The position numbers were made by a program, and so were the translations under genes. The notes beneath the pieces were generated by a model. That model was not told the origin of the DNA. It saw only the letters and a program-made list of their open reading frames with translations, and searched no databases. From the NCBI RefSeq assembly GCF_049274025.1, contig NZ_JBASRV010000022.1: a DNA stretch of 64,000 bases; one strand, given 5' to 3'. Each line of letters starts with the position of its first letter. Within the stretch, counting starts at the first letter, position 1. Positions 35,084 to 44,013 of the stretch are shown in pieces. This DNA is from Miniphocaeibacter sp012841535. Lineage in GTDB: Bacteria > Bacillota > Clostridia > Tissierellales > Peptoniphilaceae.

Positions 35084-35554
35084 TTATATTAAATTTGCTA
35101 AGTTTTTTTTGTTATCATCTGCTAACTGTCTCATTTCAACTTCATAACCATCTTCAATTAATTTTCTTATTATCCTTTTATTCTCTTCGGTTAAATAAAC
35201 ACTCTTTCCAATTTGTTCAGCACCTTCTACATGCTTTACCCCTCCTAAATTTATACTTTTAATTACAGGACAATTACTAGCAATTTTCTCTGCATCTTCA
35301 ATAGTTTGTACTACTATTAGCAATTTATATTTATCGGTCTTGCCACTGTTAATAGAATCTATTGAATCCTGAATACCTTTAATAACTAGTTTAACTCCTG
35401 CCGGCTTTCCTAGTCTTAAAGTAGTTTTCCATATTTCATCTTTAACTACTTTGTCACTAGCAACTAATATGCAATCTGCTCCTATGGAGTTGGTCCATGA
35501 AAAAGCCACTTGCCCATGAAGTAGACGATGATCTACTCTTAATAACTTAATCAT
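35084..35554 (-). CDS. PTS mannose/fructose/sorbose family EIIB
   Basis: A 156-residue cytoplasmic EIIB: MIKLLRVDHRLLHGQVAFSW carries the phosphorylated His13 in the R-x-x-H-G-Q-V context. It accepts phosphate from EIIA (next upstream gene, 9-nt gap) and passes it to the incoming sugar. Length is normal for the family. Confidence 0.92.
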   Translation of the reverse strand: MIKLLRVDHRLLHGQVAFSWTNSIGADCILVASDKVVKDEIWKTTLRLGKPAGVKLVIKGIQDSIDSINSGKTDKYKLLIVVQTIEDAEKIASNCPVIKSINLGGVKHVEGAEQIGKSVYLTEENKRIIRKLIEDGYEVEMRQLADDNKKNLANLI

Positions 35555-35563
35555 AATTACCTC

Positions 35564-35971
35564 CTAAAAATCTTCTTCCTCTTCTTTTGAAATATTATTA
35601 CATAAACAAAAGCCCTTATTACCTATATCTAAAATATAGTTCTTTAGCGATTCCCAAGGCACTTCCTTATTACTAAAAGTTTCAAGTAATATGGGCAAAG
35701 AACTTCCTGTAAATATATAGATATTTGAACGATCAATATATTTCATAAATATATTGTTTACACTTCCTCCTAAAATATCTGTAAAGCATATTAATTCCGT
35801 ACCTTCAGTTACACTATTAAATATTTTATCTATATCTTCTTCTACATTCTGTTTTGGATCAATGTAGCAATCTAAAACTAAAACATCATCCTGTTTTCCA
35901 ATAATCAATTCTATAGCACTCATTAAACCACTCGAAAATCTACCATGACCTGCAATGATGAATTTCCTCAT
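35564..35971 (-). CDS. PTS mannose family EIIA
   Basis: The 135-residue protein starts MRKFIIAGHGRFSSGLMSAIE, with phosphoacceptor His9, and contains the FTDILGGSVNNIF loop typical of EIIA-man. It ends with an acidic tail. Its ATG overlaps the TGA of the epimerase-like gene (ATGA). Separate EIIA and EIIB genes (not fused) are typical of sorbose/fructoselysine-type man-family systems. Confidence 0.9.
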   Translation of the reverse strand: MRKFIIAGHGRFSSGLMSAIELIIGKQDDVLVLDCYIDPKQNVEEDIDKIFNSVTEGTELICFTDILGGSVNNIFMKYIDRSNIYIFTGSSLPILLETFSNKEVPWESLKNYILDIGNKGFCLCNNISKEEEEDF

Positions 35972-36825
35972 ATTTCCTTCCTCTCTAAGCTATTTATTTT
36001 TTCTATATTTTCTATAAATTTACTATGTGATTGCTCATCTGCAAGAAATGGTTTTTTATGATATCTACTATTTGCAATCTCCATACTTAAATATCCTTCA
36101 TATTTATACTTTTCAAATATCTTTAAATCCTCTAACATATTTCTATTTCCATCTCCCCAAGCTAAATGAGTATCTTCTCCAACATCTACAAAATGGCAAT
36201 GCTTTATTCTTTTGCCAAAAGTATTAAAATATTCATCTATTGATTCTCCTGCAACAGATGCAGCTCCTAAATCTATACAAATATTCAAACATTTTGAATT
36301 TACTTCATTTAAATATCTATGTAAATCTTCTATATTTTTGACTAAATTGGATTCCGTTGGTTGTAGTGCCTCCATACATAGTAGAACCTTCCTTTCTTCC
36401 GCATATGAGCATATTCTTTTCATCATCTCTAGACTATAATTCCAACTTTTTTCTCTAGGGACATTTAAAAACCCCCATCCTGAAGTTACTACTGCCTTTT
36501 CAGCTCCTGTAACACTTGCAATATCCACTACATTCCTAAAATAGTTTTCTGTTCTCTTACGTTGATTTTCATCTATAGTTGCTATATTGTTGGGTTTTGG
36601 ATTGGTTTGTTCCGGACAAATACAAGCTATTTTTACATTATATTTTTTTGAATACTCAATTATTTTTTCCGGACTATCATAATTCAAATAATCTACATAA
36701 AAATGTTGTGGAGCAGTCCATATTTCTATATTCTTTATTCCAAGATTATTGGCAGTTTTAAAAACTTCTTCTATTGGATAAAACTGATAATGATGATTCA
36801 TTATACAAAGCTGTTCCTCCTTCAT
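35968..36825 (-). CDS. Sugar-phosphate isomerase/epimerase TIM barrel, FrlC-like
   Basis: This 285-residue AP-endonuclease-2-type TIM barrel has IEIWTAPQHFY, ICPEQTNPKPNN, LLCMEALQPTESNLVKN (metal-binding glutamate), CIDLGA and HCHFVDVGEDTHLAWGDG, then YEGYLSMEI. The order resembles E. coli FrlC (fructoselysine 3-epimerase), which interconverts psicoselysine and fructoselysine. With the FrlB-like deglycase this supports use of Amadori compounds. Start: GGAGGAACT before the ATG at 36825, overlapping the regulator stop. A different ketose epimerase cannot be excluded. Confidence 0.72.
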   Translation of the reverse strand: MKEEQLCIMNHHYQFYPIEEVFKTANNLGIKNIEIWTAPQHFYVDYLNYDSPEKIIEYSKKYNVKIACICPEQTNPKPNNIATIDENQRKRTENYFRNVVDIASVTGAEKAVVTSGWGFLNVPREKSWNYSLEMMKRICSYAEERKVLLCMEALQPTESNLVKNIEDLHRYLNEVNSKCLNICIDLGAASVAGESIDEYFNTFGKRIKHCHFVDVGEDTHLAWGDGNRNMLEDLKIFEKYKYEGYLSMEIANSRYHKKPFLADEQSHSKFIENIEKINSLERKEI

Positions 36826-39500
36826 AGTTCCTCCTCCACGACCTTTTTATCATTAGATATATAATCATATATATAAATTATTTCACTTATTGGAATTTCA
36901 ACATTATAATCCTCTAAAAGATTTGTAAAACTATTCCTAACAGCTAAAATAAATTCCTGGTTATTCTTTTCAAATAACTTAGTATTTTTCTCCTGTACTT
37001 GTAGCTCGTTTTTCGTTACCAGTCTTTCAATTAAATTACTAATATGAATATAAATTCCAACTAATGTTTTTGGTAAAAACTCCCTATTTAAATTCTTCTG
37101 TAACTTACTAACAGCATCTACTGTTAGATCCATAAGCCTGTCTACATTTAAAATTGTAATATGCTCCATTACACTTCTAAGAGATAAATTCTTTAATAGA
37201 TTTTTATGAAAAAGCTCTATTTCATCATAATTTAATTCCTGTTTCAATATATCATCTAAAATACATAAATCTGTAGGCTGTACTAACTCTTCTAGGGAAA
37301 CCGTCTTAATATCTTTTGATAGCCCTTCAGCTCCAACAATTAACTTGATGTCATAATCTGCAAAAATAGGATTATTTAAAAAATTGTCTACCTTATCAAT
37401 ATCAATACAAATCCACTCTATGTTTATTGCTCTAGGAAGGCTTTGTTGTACCAGTTCCGAAACACTTTTAGATACTTCTAATCCCATCTCACTTATAAAT
37501 AATACTGCAGTTTTTTTCTTATTAAGGGATATAATTCGACTAGTGGTTTTAATTTTCAATTCAACATCAGATACTATCTTAGAAAATTCCTTGTGTTCCA
37601 ATAACTCTTCTCCAATATATAAAGCTACAGCTGTTGAAGCATTTGTAACAACAGCTAAATTTATATTCGTATAGGTCGTTAAATGCTCTTCTATTTCAGA
37701 TAACGAACCCATATCTACCAATAGTATTACATTCTTTAAATATTTATGATTTAATAAAAAATTATCCATCTCTAATGCTATTTCCTTAACATTTGCATGT
37801 AAGGGCATATCTATTCCCCTAAATACCTGATGGCCTAACATAGTATTGGCAGTATCTGCCATACTAGTTGCTGTCGAATACCCGTGACATATAATTATTC
37901 CCGATGTTAGACGATCTTCTAATTCCCTATTATAAAAATATATATTTAAAGTTAAAAACACCTTACTCATACTTGGTATTATTATGGAAAATCGCTCTTG
38001 AAGAATTGAAGCTATATGTTCAGATATTAAGTAGGCTGTTTCCATTTGAATCCTTAAAAAATTTAACAAATCCTCAATTTGAAAATATTTTTCAAAAAGC
38101 CATTTTTCATAATATGATCTTTCATTTAAATACTGTGATATTTCCTTAGATAATAAAGAAACACAGTTAAAAGGTAGGGTTACCCGAGCATTTTCCACTA
38201 TTTCATCTAAAATATTAACTAAGTTTTTCTCAATATTATCTGATTCATTAAATTTATTGAATTTTTTAGAAAAAGCTATATTGTCATAGTATTTTCTAGT
38301 TAAAGCTCTACTATTATCTATAAAACTTGAAAAATCTTTATTTTTCCCATAATTTTCAAATATTTTTAACAATTCACTATAATATTCTATATTTTCGGTT
38401 TCTTCCAATCTTTCATCGCTAAAATGCTCCGAAATTTCCATAAGTTCAAATTCTTTTGAATCATCGGTTTCTAAAGATACTCTTTTCCCCTTTTTAGGAA
38501 TATGATATCTCTGTATTATAATAGTCTCATCGTCACTATCTTGAATAATCTCAGACAGTAGCTTTCTTAAATCAACCCTTAATTTCGTAACTCCACTTTC
38601 CATATAGGCATCTAATAATTCATCAAGGGCAACTTTTGACAAAATAATCTTCTTACCAAGACTCTTTTCTTCCTCTAGAAGAAATTTCAAAAGAATATTT
38701 TTTCTTTCAGTAAAAGCTCTTTCCTTTATTGGTGGTATTTTTATATCTATGGGAATTACTAACTGTAATTTTTCATTTAATACGGATATATCCTTCGTTG
38801 TACTCATTATTAAAAACGGTTCTTCTGAATTATTCACATTTTTATAATCTATTTTATCTGCTAACTTATTTTGCAAAGAGGCACTTAATTTTTCAACATG
38901 GCTAATATATAACATGGAACCTTTTGCCTTATTCCAAAACCCAAAGTCCGGATTAAATAATGCAGTATCCATATTATTTTCATTATCATAGTAGGACGGA
39001 TGAAAATATATTAAATCCCTATCCTTTCCTATTAGTTTTCTCCTTTTCAAAAAATCAAAGAATGAAGATACTAAAAAGCGTTTTCCTGAGCCTGCTACTC
39101 CCTCCAGTAGCATTGGCAATCCTCCCGGATATAACAAAGCAGTTTTAATTCTAGATAGAGCTTCCTTCAAAGATCCATTTTTCCCTATTACATTATGGAA
39201 GTCATCTGTAGATTCATCTAAAATATTAAACAATCCTTCCAAACTCAGAAATTCATTAGTTTCAAATTTAATGCCATACAAGCTTTCCAAAGTTTTTTTA
39301 GAATAATAGTAAACCGGTCTGGATAAAACCTTTACCAGTTTTCCATCTTTAAACAATTCGTTTAAATATTCACTAGTTGCAGTTCTACTTAAATTTAAAG
39401 AAGAGCTAAAAAACTTCGTTGTAAACTGATTGGCATTATCCGAATCAAACATAAAAGTTATTTCATCAATTAACTCCTCTAATTCCTTTTTTGTTGACAT
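36822..39500 (-). CDS. LevR/MtlR-like PTS regulator with a degenerate AAA+ domain
   Basis: The 892-residue protein has an N-terminal helix-turn-helix (about 20-70; LNLSRTATSEYLNELFKDGKLVK), an AAA+-like region (about 100-330), PRD segments, an EIIA-man-like domain with a histidine (IIICHGYSTATSMAD, about 545), an EIIB-gat-like region and a C-terminal PRD (GIYIHISNLIERL, about 845). It should read PTS phosphorylation state and control the operon that follows without a gap. Unlike LevR, the P-loop reads GVAGSGKR (no Ser/Thr after GK), the GAFTGA loop that contacts sigma-54 is absent, and Walker B is MLYISHVEKL with S-H where D-E is expected. ATP-dependent sigma-54 activation is therefore unlikely. 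Confidence 0.85.
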   Translation of the reverse strand: MSTKKELEELIDEITFMFDSDNANQFTTKFFSSSLNLSRTATSEYLNELFKDGKLVKVLSRPVYYYSKKTLESLYGIKFETNEFLSLEGLFNILDESTDDFHNVIGKNGSLKEALSRIKTALLYPGGLPMLLEGVAGSGKRFLVSSFFDFLKRRKLIGKDRDLIYFHPSYYDNENNMDTALFNPDFGFWNKAKGSMLYISHVEKLSASLQNKLADKIDYKNVNNSEEPFLIMSTTKDISVLNEKLQLVIPIDIKIPPIKERAFTERKNILLKFLLEEEKSLGKKIILSKVALDELLDAYMESGVTKLRVDLRKLLSEIIQDSDDETIIIQRYHIPKKGKRVSLETDDSKEFELMEISEHFSDERLEETENIEYYSELLKIFENYGKNKDFSSFIDNSRALTRKYYDNIAFSKKFNKFNESDNIEKNLVNILDEIVENARVTLPFNCVSLLSKEISQYLNERSYYEKWLFEKYFQIEDLLNFLRIQMETAYLISEHIASILQERFSIIIPSMSKVFLTLNIYFYNRELEDRLTSGIIICHGYSTATSMADTANTMLGHQVFRGIDMPLHANVKEIALEMDNFLLNHKYLKNVILLVDMGSLSEIEEHLTTYTNINLAVVTNASTAVALYIGEELLEHKEFSKIVSDVELKIKTTSRIISLNKKKTAVLFISEMGLEVSKSVSELVQQSLPRAINIEWICIDIDKVDNFLNNPIFADYDIKLIVGAEGLSKDIKTVSLEELVQPTDLCILDDILKQELNYDEIELFHKNLLKNLSLRSVMEHITILNVDRLMDLTVDAVSKLQKNLNREFLPKTLVGIYIHISNLIERLVTKNELQVQEKNTKLFEKNNQEFILAVRNSFTNLLEDYNVEIPISEIIYIYDYISNDKKVVEEEL

Positions 39501-39859
39501 ATTGAACTCCTTTTCTAAATATTAGCATCTATCTATTTATAATACTCTTCTATAAAGACAATGCGACTAAATGACCTGTTTTTGTTTTTTTTCGACTGTA
39601 TTTATATTTTTCCCGTCACTATTTATTATAGGACTAAAATTCCATATTGAATATTCATTACCTTCTTATTTTAGTTAAAGTAATTTTACTAAAATAAGAT
39701 TTTACCTATATTTTTTACTCATAGCTTCTTACTTTTATAGGTTAAATTTACATATAAGATTAAATCTATATCAATTACTAATGGAATTATAAAAAGAGCA
39801 TTTCAGATAAAAATAAATCTAAAATGCTCTTTTCTCAATTTAATGTATTGCCAAGATAT
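39501..39859. other. Intergenic region upstream of the PTS operon
   Basis: No gene is seen. The half next to the regulator should contain the operon promoter; I find no GG-N10-GC spacing of a sigma-54 promoter on the minus strand. The other half holds the terminator of the wall-protein gene. The rest is A/T-rich. Confidence 0.5.
39792..39833 (-). terminator. Terminator after the CWB2/M15 wall protein
   Basis: A perfect 12-bp stem AAAAGAGCATTT (39792-39803) with 39822-39833, followed on the minus strand by TATAATTCC; the stem itself supplies the T run. Confidence 0.8.
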
Positions 39860-41356
39860 TTATTTTTCAAAGTGTTGGTAGTCTGGATTTGTCCAACTGC
39901 CGCCCCACTTCCAACCATATTTTTGAAATATATTATATATTTTATCGTTTTTAAAAATCATCCACTCTAACTTTACCCCTCTATTTACATATGGTTGGCT
40001 TTCCTTTGGAATAGCAAGACCATTTTTTGTATAGGGATTATAAAGGGGATTTATATCTATAGCTAAACCCTGGGCATGTTTTGATAATCTATTAGTTCCT
40101 GCTATTAACCTATAATTAAAGCCTGAACTATTATTATCTGCCATAGATTTATTATCATCTGCTCCGTATTCGTCAATTAATTTAATTTTCTCAATAGGAT
40201 ATTTTATATCAAATAATTCCTGAAAAATATTACCTACTTCACTTCCAACTTTCTTATTTACAATTATTTCCCCATTTTTTATTTCACCATTAAAATCATA
40301 GTGTAGTAGAGGTATATAAACTAAATCATCAAAAGAAATCTTTGCATTATTTGGCAGGGAGACTCCTGTCATTTTTTCTTTAATATTACTTGGAATTTCT
40401 ACAGGTTTAAAGAAATTATCACTTTCTCCTGTTAGCAAGCTTTCAGCAACTACATTACTAACTGAACCACCAGCTATTACAAAATTTGAAATGTTTTTTT
40501 CCTTAATATAATTTAAAATATTCCTATCTAAATTATTATCTTCAGTTAGTAGAATTGGGGCATCATATTTTTTACATAAACTTACTGCTGATAAGGCATC
40601 TGTATAATTTTCACTAGATGCTATTATTGTAAAATTAGCATTAGGATGTGATATTTTAGCTAGTTCTAATGAAGTAAGTATTCTATTACTTCCATATATT
40701 CTTTTTCCCTTTAAATTAGAAATGTCTACCGAAGCCTTCCCCCCTACAATATAATTAGAAGCTAAATTATATTCTTTTTCAATGTTTTTATTAACCAACT
40801 TAATTGGTAAATCTTCCTTTATGGATATGCCTACTGCTACAACAGAATCGGCATATTTTTCTCCAGTAACAACTGTGTAACCAATACTTGCTCCCTTTAT
40901 TTTTTCAATTTCTGAAATAACTATATTATTTGTATCGTACCTATCTTTTCCTGCTAATATTTCTTTTTCATAATCTATTTTATCTACTATTTTATTTGAT
41001 ATAGTAGACTCTCCACCTACAATATATAGCTTTTTAACCTCAAGTCTTAATAATTCTTCTGCAACTTCATTTGGTATATTATCTTTACTAATTAAAAGAA
41101 TAGGAGCATCTAGTACTGCTGCTAAAGATGTTGCAGAAAGAGCGTCTGGAAAATCATCTCCACTAACAATAACTGCATATTCACTTTTATTAAAACTATT
41201 TTTACTTATTTCCACAGCTGTCGTATACCTACTGTTACCTGAAATTCTTGTAGTAGAAATATTACTTGCACTTGAATAAGTTCTGTAACAAAATACAGTT
41301 ACAAATGTTATTAGTAAAAAAATTCCTCCTATAATCCTATTTTTACTTTTTATCAT
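39860..41356 (-). CDS. CWB2-repeat cell wall protein with M15 peptidase domain
   Basis: The 498-residue exported protein has an N-terminal membrane or signal segment (about 8-26), three cell-wall-binding repeat 2 (CWB2) units at about 35-125, 130-215 and 217-310 (RISGNSRYTTAVEIS, VVSGDDFPDALSATSLA, LYIVGGESTIS and later copies), then a VanY/CwlK-like M15 peptidase domain: SKHAQGLAIDINP holds the zinc His and Asp, and DYQHFEK the last His. It should bind wall polymers and cleave peptidoglycan stem peptides or D-Ala-D-Ala ends. The start has AGGAGG. It is co-transcribed 8 nt behind the GntR regulator. Confidence 0.9.
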   Translation of the reverse strand: MIKSKNRIIGGIFLLITFVTVFCYRTYSSASNISTTRISGNSRYTTAVEISKNSFNKSEYAVIVSGDDFPDALSATSLAAVLDAPILLISKDNIPNEVAEELLRLEVKKLYIVGGESTISNKIVDKIDYEKEILAGKDRYDTNNIVISEIEKIKGASIGYTVVTGEKYADSVVAVGISIKEDLPIKLVNKNIEKEYNLASNYIVGGKASVDISNLKGKRIYGSNRILTSLELAKISHPNANFTIIASSENYTDALSAVSLCKKYDAPILLTEDNNLDRNILNYIKEKNISNFVIAGGSVSNVVAESLLTGESDNFFKPVEIPSNIKEKMTGVSLPNNAKISFDDLVYIPLLHYDFNGEIKNGEIIVNKKVGSEVGNIFQELFDIKYPIEKIKLIDEYGADDNKSMADNNSSGFNYRLIAGTNRLSKHAQGLAIDINPLYNPYTKNGLAIPKESQPYVNRGVKLEWMIFKNDKIYNIFQKYGWKWGGSWTNPDYQHFEK

Positions 41357-41364
41357 ATATCCTC

Positions 41365-41997
41365 CTATTTTTTCATAAATGAAGCAATATCATTTTGTAA
41401 ATCTTTAATTGCTTCTTCCTTATTTCCATTTTTCAAAAATTCAATTAATTCATCATGTTGATGTGTATACCTATTAAAAACCTGTTTGTCCCAACTTGTC
41501 CAATAAAACTGTGAAAACACCAACATCTGTTTATTTAAAGCATTTTCTAAAGTTTCATAGAAGAATTCATCATGATAAAAAGAAGCTAGTTTTAAATGAA
41601 AGTCTTGATTTGTTTTCCAATATATTACAGGATCATCCCTGTCTGAGCTATCCATTTGCTCCCTGTGTAATCTTTCAAGTTCTTCAATATTATCATTACT
41701 TAATCTATCCCAATATTCATTTAAATATTTTGGCTCAATAATTAATCTAAATTTTAAAATCCCCTCTAAGTACTCATTTGAATAGTTAATTATCTTATAA
41801 CCTAGTCTTGGTATACTTTTTAAAATACCGTCGTTACATAATTCGATTAAGGCATCTCTAACAGGAGCCTTACTAATATTGTAGTGATTCATTAGAGTCT
41901 TCTCATTAATAGTGTCGTCTAAACTATATTTACCAGAAATTATGTCTAATTTTAAACTGTTGTATACTTGTTCCCTTAAATTTAATGTCTTTTTCAT
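41365..41997 (-). CDS. GntR-family (FCD-type) transcriptional regulator
   Basis: The 210-residue regulator has an N-terminal winged helix (LREQVYNSLKLDIISGKYSLDDTINEKTLMNHYNISKAPVRDALIELCNDGIL) and a helical FCD effector domain (FRLIIEPKY, HREQMDSSDRDD, FHLKLASFYHDEFF, THQHDELIEFLKNG) with metal/ligand histidines. The frame extends to 42063, but AAGAGGTGGGT before the ATG at 41997 marks the start. It is divergent from the cysteine desulfidase gene and upstream of the CWB2 protein, and an inverted repeat lies over the desulfidase promoter. Confidence 0.88.
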   Translation of the reverse strand: MKKTLNLREQVYNSLKLDIISGKYSLDDTINEKTLMNHYNISKAPVRDALIELCNDGILKSIPRLGYKIINYSNEYLEGILKFRLIIEPKYLNEYWDRLSNDNIEELERLHREQMDSSDRDDPVIYWKTNQDFHLKLASFYHDEFFYETLENALNKQMLVFSQFYWTSWDKQVFNRYTHQHDELIEFLKNGNKEEAIKDLQNDIASFMKK

Positions 41998-42010
41998 ACC
42001 CACCTCTTCA

Positions 42011-42055
42011 TTGACAGTTACACATCTATCTGATATGATTAGTAATAATATCAGA
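42011..42055 (+). promoter_or_regulatory. Promoter of the cysteine desulfidase gene with candidate GntR operator
   Basis: TTGACA (42011-42016), 17 nt, TATGAT (42034-42039). An inverted repeat TCTGATAT / ATATCAGA (42029-42036 and 42048-42055, 11 nt apart) overlaps the -10 and start region. Its position suits repression by the divergent GntR protein; spacing is longer than the usual FadR-type operator. Confidence 0.65.
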
Positions 42056-42118
42056 AGATACATAAAGTTATATATACTATTATAACAAATACCGTTTATT
42101 AATCATAAGGAGCTAATT

Positions 42119-43402
42119 ATGAAAGAACAATACTATGATAAATTTGAAGAAATTTTATTAGAAGACTTACAACAAGCATTAGGTTGTACCGAACCTATTG
42201 CCATTGCCTTGTGTGCTGCAAAGGCTAAAAGCATATTAAACAATATACCTACTAAGGTAATACTTCATTGCAGTAAAAACATTATTAAAAATGCAAAATC
42301 TGTAACAGTACCTAATTCCAACGGACTTAAAGGAATTGAAGTTGCTGCTGCCTTAGGAATAGTTGGAGGAAATTCCGATAAAAATCTAAAGGTTTTAGAA
42401 GATATTACAGAAAGTAATATTGAGGAAGCAAAAAAATTAATAGAATCTAAAATATTCACTATTGAAATTGCAGATGTACCAAATTTACTGTATATAAAAA
42501 CTGAATTAATCTTTGAAAACGATGTAGTATCAGTGGAAATTAAAGACAGACACAGCAATATATCAAAAATAATTAAAAACAAGGAAGTAATTTATTCATC
42601 TGAAGATGACGACAGTAGCGACAACCAAGAGTGTGATAAATCCTTATTAAATATCCACAATATTATAGAATTTGCTAATTCTGTTGACCTATCAAAAAGA
42701 AAAGAGCTTACAGATAGATTGGACTTACAAATTGAATGTAATACAAATATATCTACAGAGGGATTAACCGGAAAATATGGTGCTGGTATTGGACATATAA
42801 TATCTGAAACGTCTTTTGAAAGCGATATAAAATCAGAAGTAAAGTCCCGTACTACTGCTGCATCAGATGCAAGAATGGGCGGATGTGGATTGCCTGTAGT
42901 AATTAATTCCGGCTCTGGAAATCAGGGAATAACTACATCTTTACCAGTAATTACCTATGCAAATTCAATTAATGCTTCTAAGGACAAATTATATAGGGCC
43001 TTAATAGTTGCAAACTTAACTACAATACATCAAAAACAATTTATTGGAAAACTATCTGCTTTCTGTGGAGTAGTAAGTGCTAGTGCCGCTGCCGGTTGTG
43101 GAATTGGCTATTTAATGGGATTAAATGAAGAGCAAATCGAAAAAATTCTCGTAAATACCTTAGCTACATCTGGTGGTATAGTATGTGACGGAGCTAAACC
43201 TTCCTGCGCCCTTAAAATAGCAGTTTCCTTAGAAAATGCCTTCTTAGCTATTGATATGGCCAAAAGAAATATAGTTTTTGATTCCGGTGATGGCATTGTT
43301 GGTGAAAATGTTGAAAAAACCATTGAAAATATTGGTAGAATGGCTTCAGTTGGAATGAAAAATACAGATGATGAAATTTTAAATATTATGATTGGAAAAT
43401 AA
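42119..43402 (+). CDS. cyuA: L-cysteine desulfidase (UPF0597 / serine dehydratase alpha family)
   Basis: The 427-residue protein matches the CyuA/YhaM family: QALGCTEPIAIALCAAKA at the N-terminus, TEGLTGKYGAGIGH, RMGGCGLPVVINSGSGNQGI, then CGVVSASAAAGCGIGYL and GGIVCDGAKPSCALK. The conserved cysteines in these motifs are those that bind a [4Fe-4S] cluster in characterised relatives. The family splits L-cysteine into pyruvate, ammonia and sulfide. The ATG at 42119 has AAGGAG. A GntR regulator is divergent; a terminator follows. Confidence 0.87.
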   Translation: MKEQYYDKFEEILLEDLQQALGCTEPIAIALCAAKAKSILNNIPTKVILHCSKNIIKNAKSVTVPNSNGLKGIEVAAALGIVGGNSDKNLKVLEDITESNIEEAKKLIESKIFTIEIADVPNLLYIKTELIFENDVVSVEIKDRHSNISKIIKNKEVIYSSEDDDSSDNQECDKSLLNIHNIIEFANSVDLSKRKELTDRLDLQIECNTNISTEGLTGKYGAGIGHIISETSFESDIKSEVKSRTTAASDARMGGCGLPVVINSGSGNQGITTSLPVITYANSINASKDKLYRALIVANLTTIHQKQFIGKLSAFCGVVSASAAAGCGIGYLMGLNEEQIEKILVNTLATSGGIVCDGAKPSCALKIAVSLENAFLAIDMAKRNIVFDSGDGIVGENVEKTIENIGRMASVGMKNTDDEILNIMIGK

Positions 43403-43407
43403 TTTTC

Positions 43408-43451
43408 AAAAAGACTATTATTAGATAATATCTAAATATAATAGTCTTTTT
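43408..43451. terminator. Bidirectional terminator (cyuA and cupin gene)
   Basis: A 14-bp perfect stem AAAAAGACTATTAT (43408-43421) with 43438-43451 between convergent genes, with an inner A/T palindrome. Confidence 0.85.
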
Positions 43452-43472
43452 CCTTTTAATATATAATTTATT

Positions 43473-43757
43473 CTACTTATTTTCAACTAAAACTATAACT
43501 ATTTCAGAATCTTCAATAAAATCTACTGAGATAGTATTTTCTCCGTTAAAGTTTAAAACATCTCCTTGTTTTAAATTATAGTCTTCCTTTTCATTTAAAC
43601 GGACTATAACATTGCCCTTAATTAAGGAAAAAACAACATCTTCTCCAAGATGGTTATGAGCTGGAATATTATCTCCTCTACCTGCTAGTTTTTTTACTAC
43701 CTTATAGTTTTTCCCTTTAAATATAGGTCCAATTTCATTTTTTATAATTCCTAACAT
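43473..43757 (-). CDS. Small cupin-domain protein
   Basis: A 94-residue single cupin: RGDNIPAHNHLGEDVVFSLIKGNVIVRLN is motif 1 (G-x5-H-x-H-x3-E-x6-G, with metal-type His, His and Glu), and LKQGDVLNFNGENTISVDFIED is motif 2, lacking the second-motif histidine. Such proteins bind small ligands or a metal; no reaction can be assigned. It has its own AGGAGG site and is convergent with cyuA. Confidence 0.8.
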   Translation of the reverse strand: MLGIIKNEIGPIFKGKNYKVVKKLAGRGDNIPAHNHLGEDVVFSLIKGNVIVRLNEKEDYNLKQGDVLNFNGENTISVDFIEDSEIVIVLVENK

Positions 43758-44013
43758 TTTAATTCCTCCTATTTAAATCTATAATATATATAATATTAAA
43801 TAAAATCCGTAATATATGTTACAAAACTTAAACTTTCTAATGATTTATTATGATATTTTATCTATTAAATACAAGTATAAATTCTTCTCCTAGTCATTAG
43901 GGTATATATAATAATAGAATAATTAAATAGTGCTTTTAAAAATAATTATAACTGTCCATATATGACTAAAATTAAGTATTTAAACTTAAGATTTAACAAA
44001 AAAGGAGATAAAA

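Noticed and set aside
36822..39500. Canonical sigma-54-dependent activator (LevR) with a -24/-12 promoter
   Set aside because: Domain order fits LevR, but the GAFTGA loop and Walker motifs are missing and no GG-N10-GC promoter is visible upstream; kept as a degenerate variant instead.
41998..42063. A hydrophobic N-terminal leader on the GntR regulator
   Set aside because: It reads through the divergent promoter region; the ATG at 41997 has AAGAGGTGGG and starts a normal GntR helix-turn-helix.
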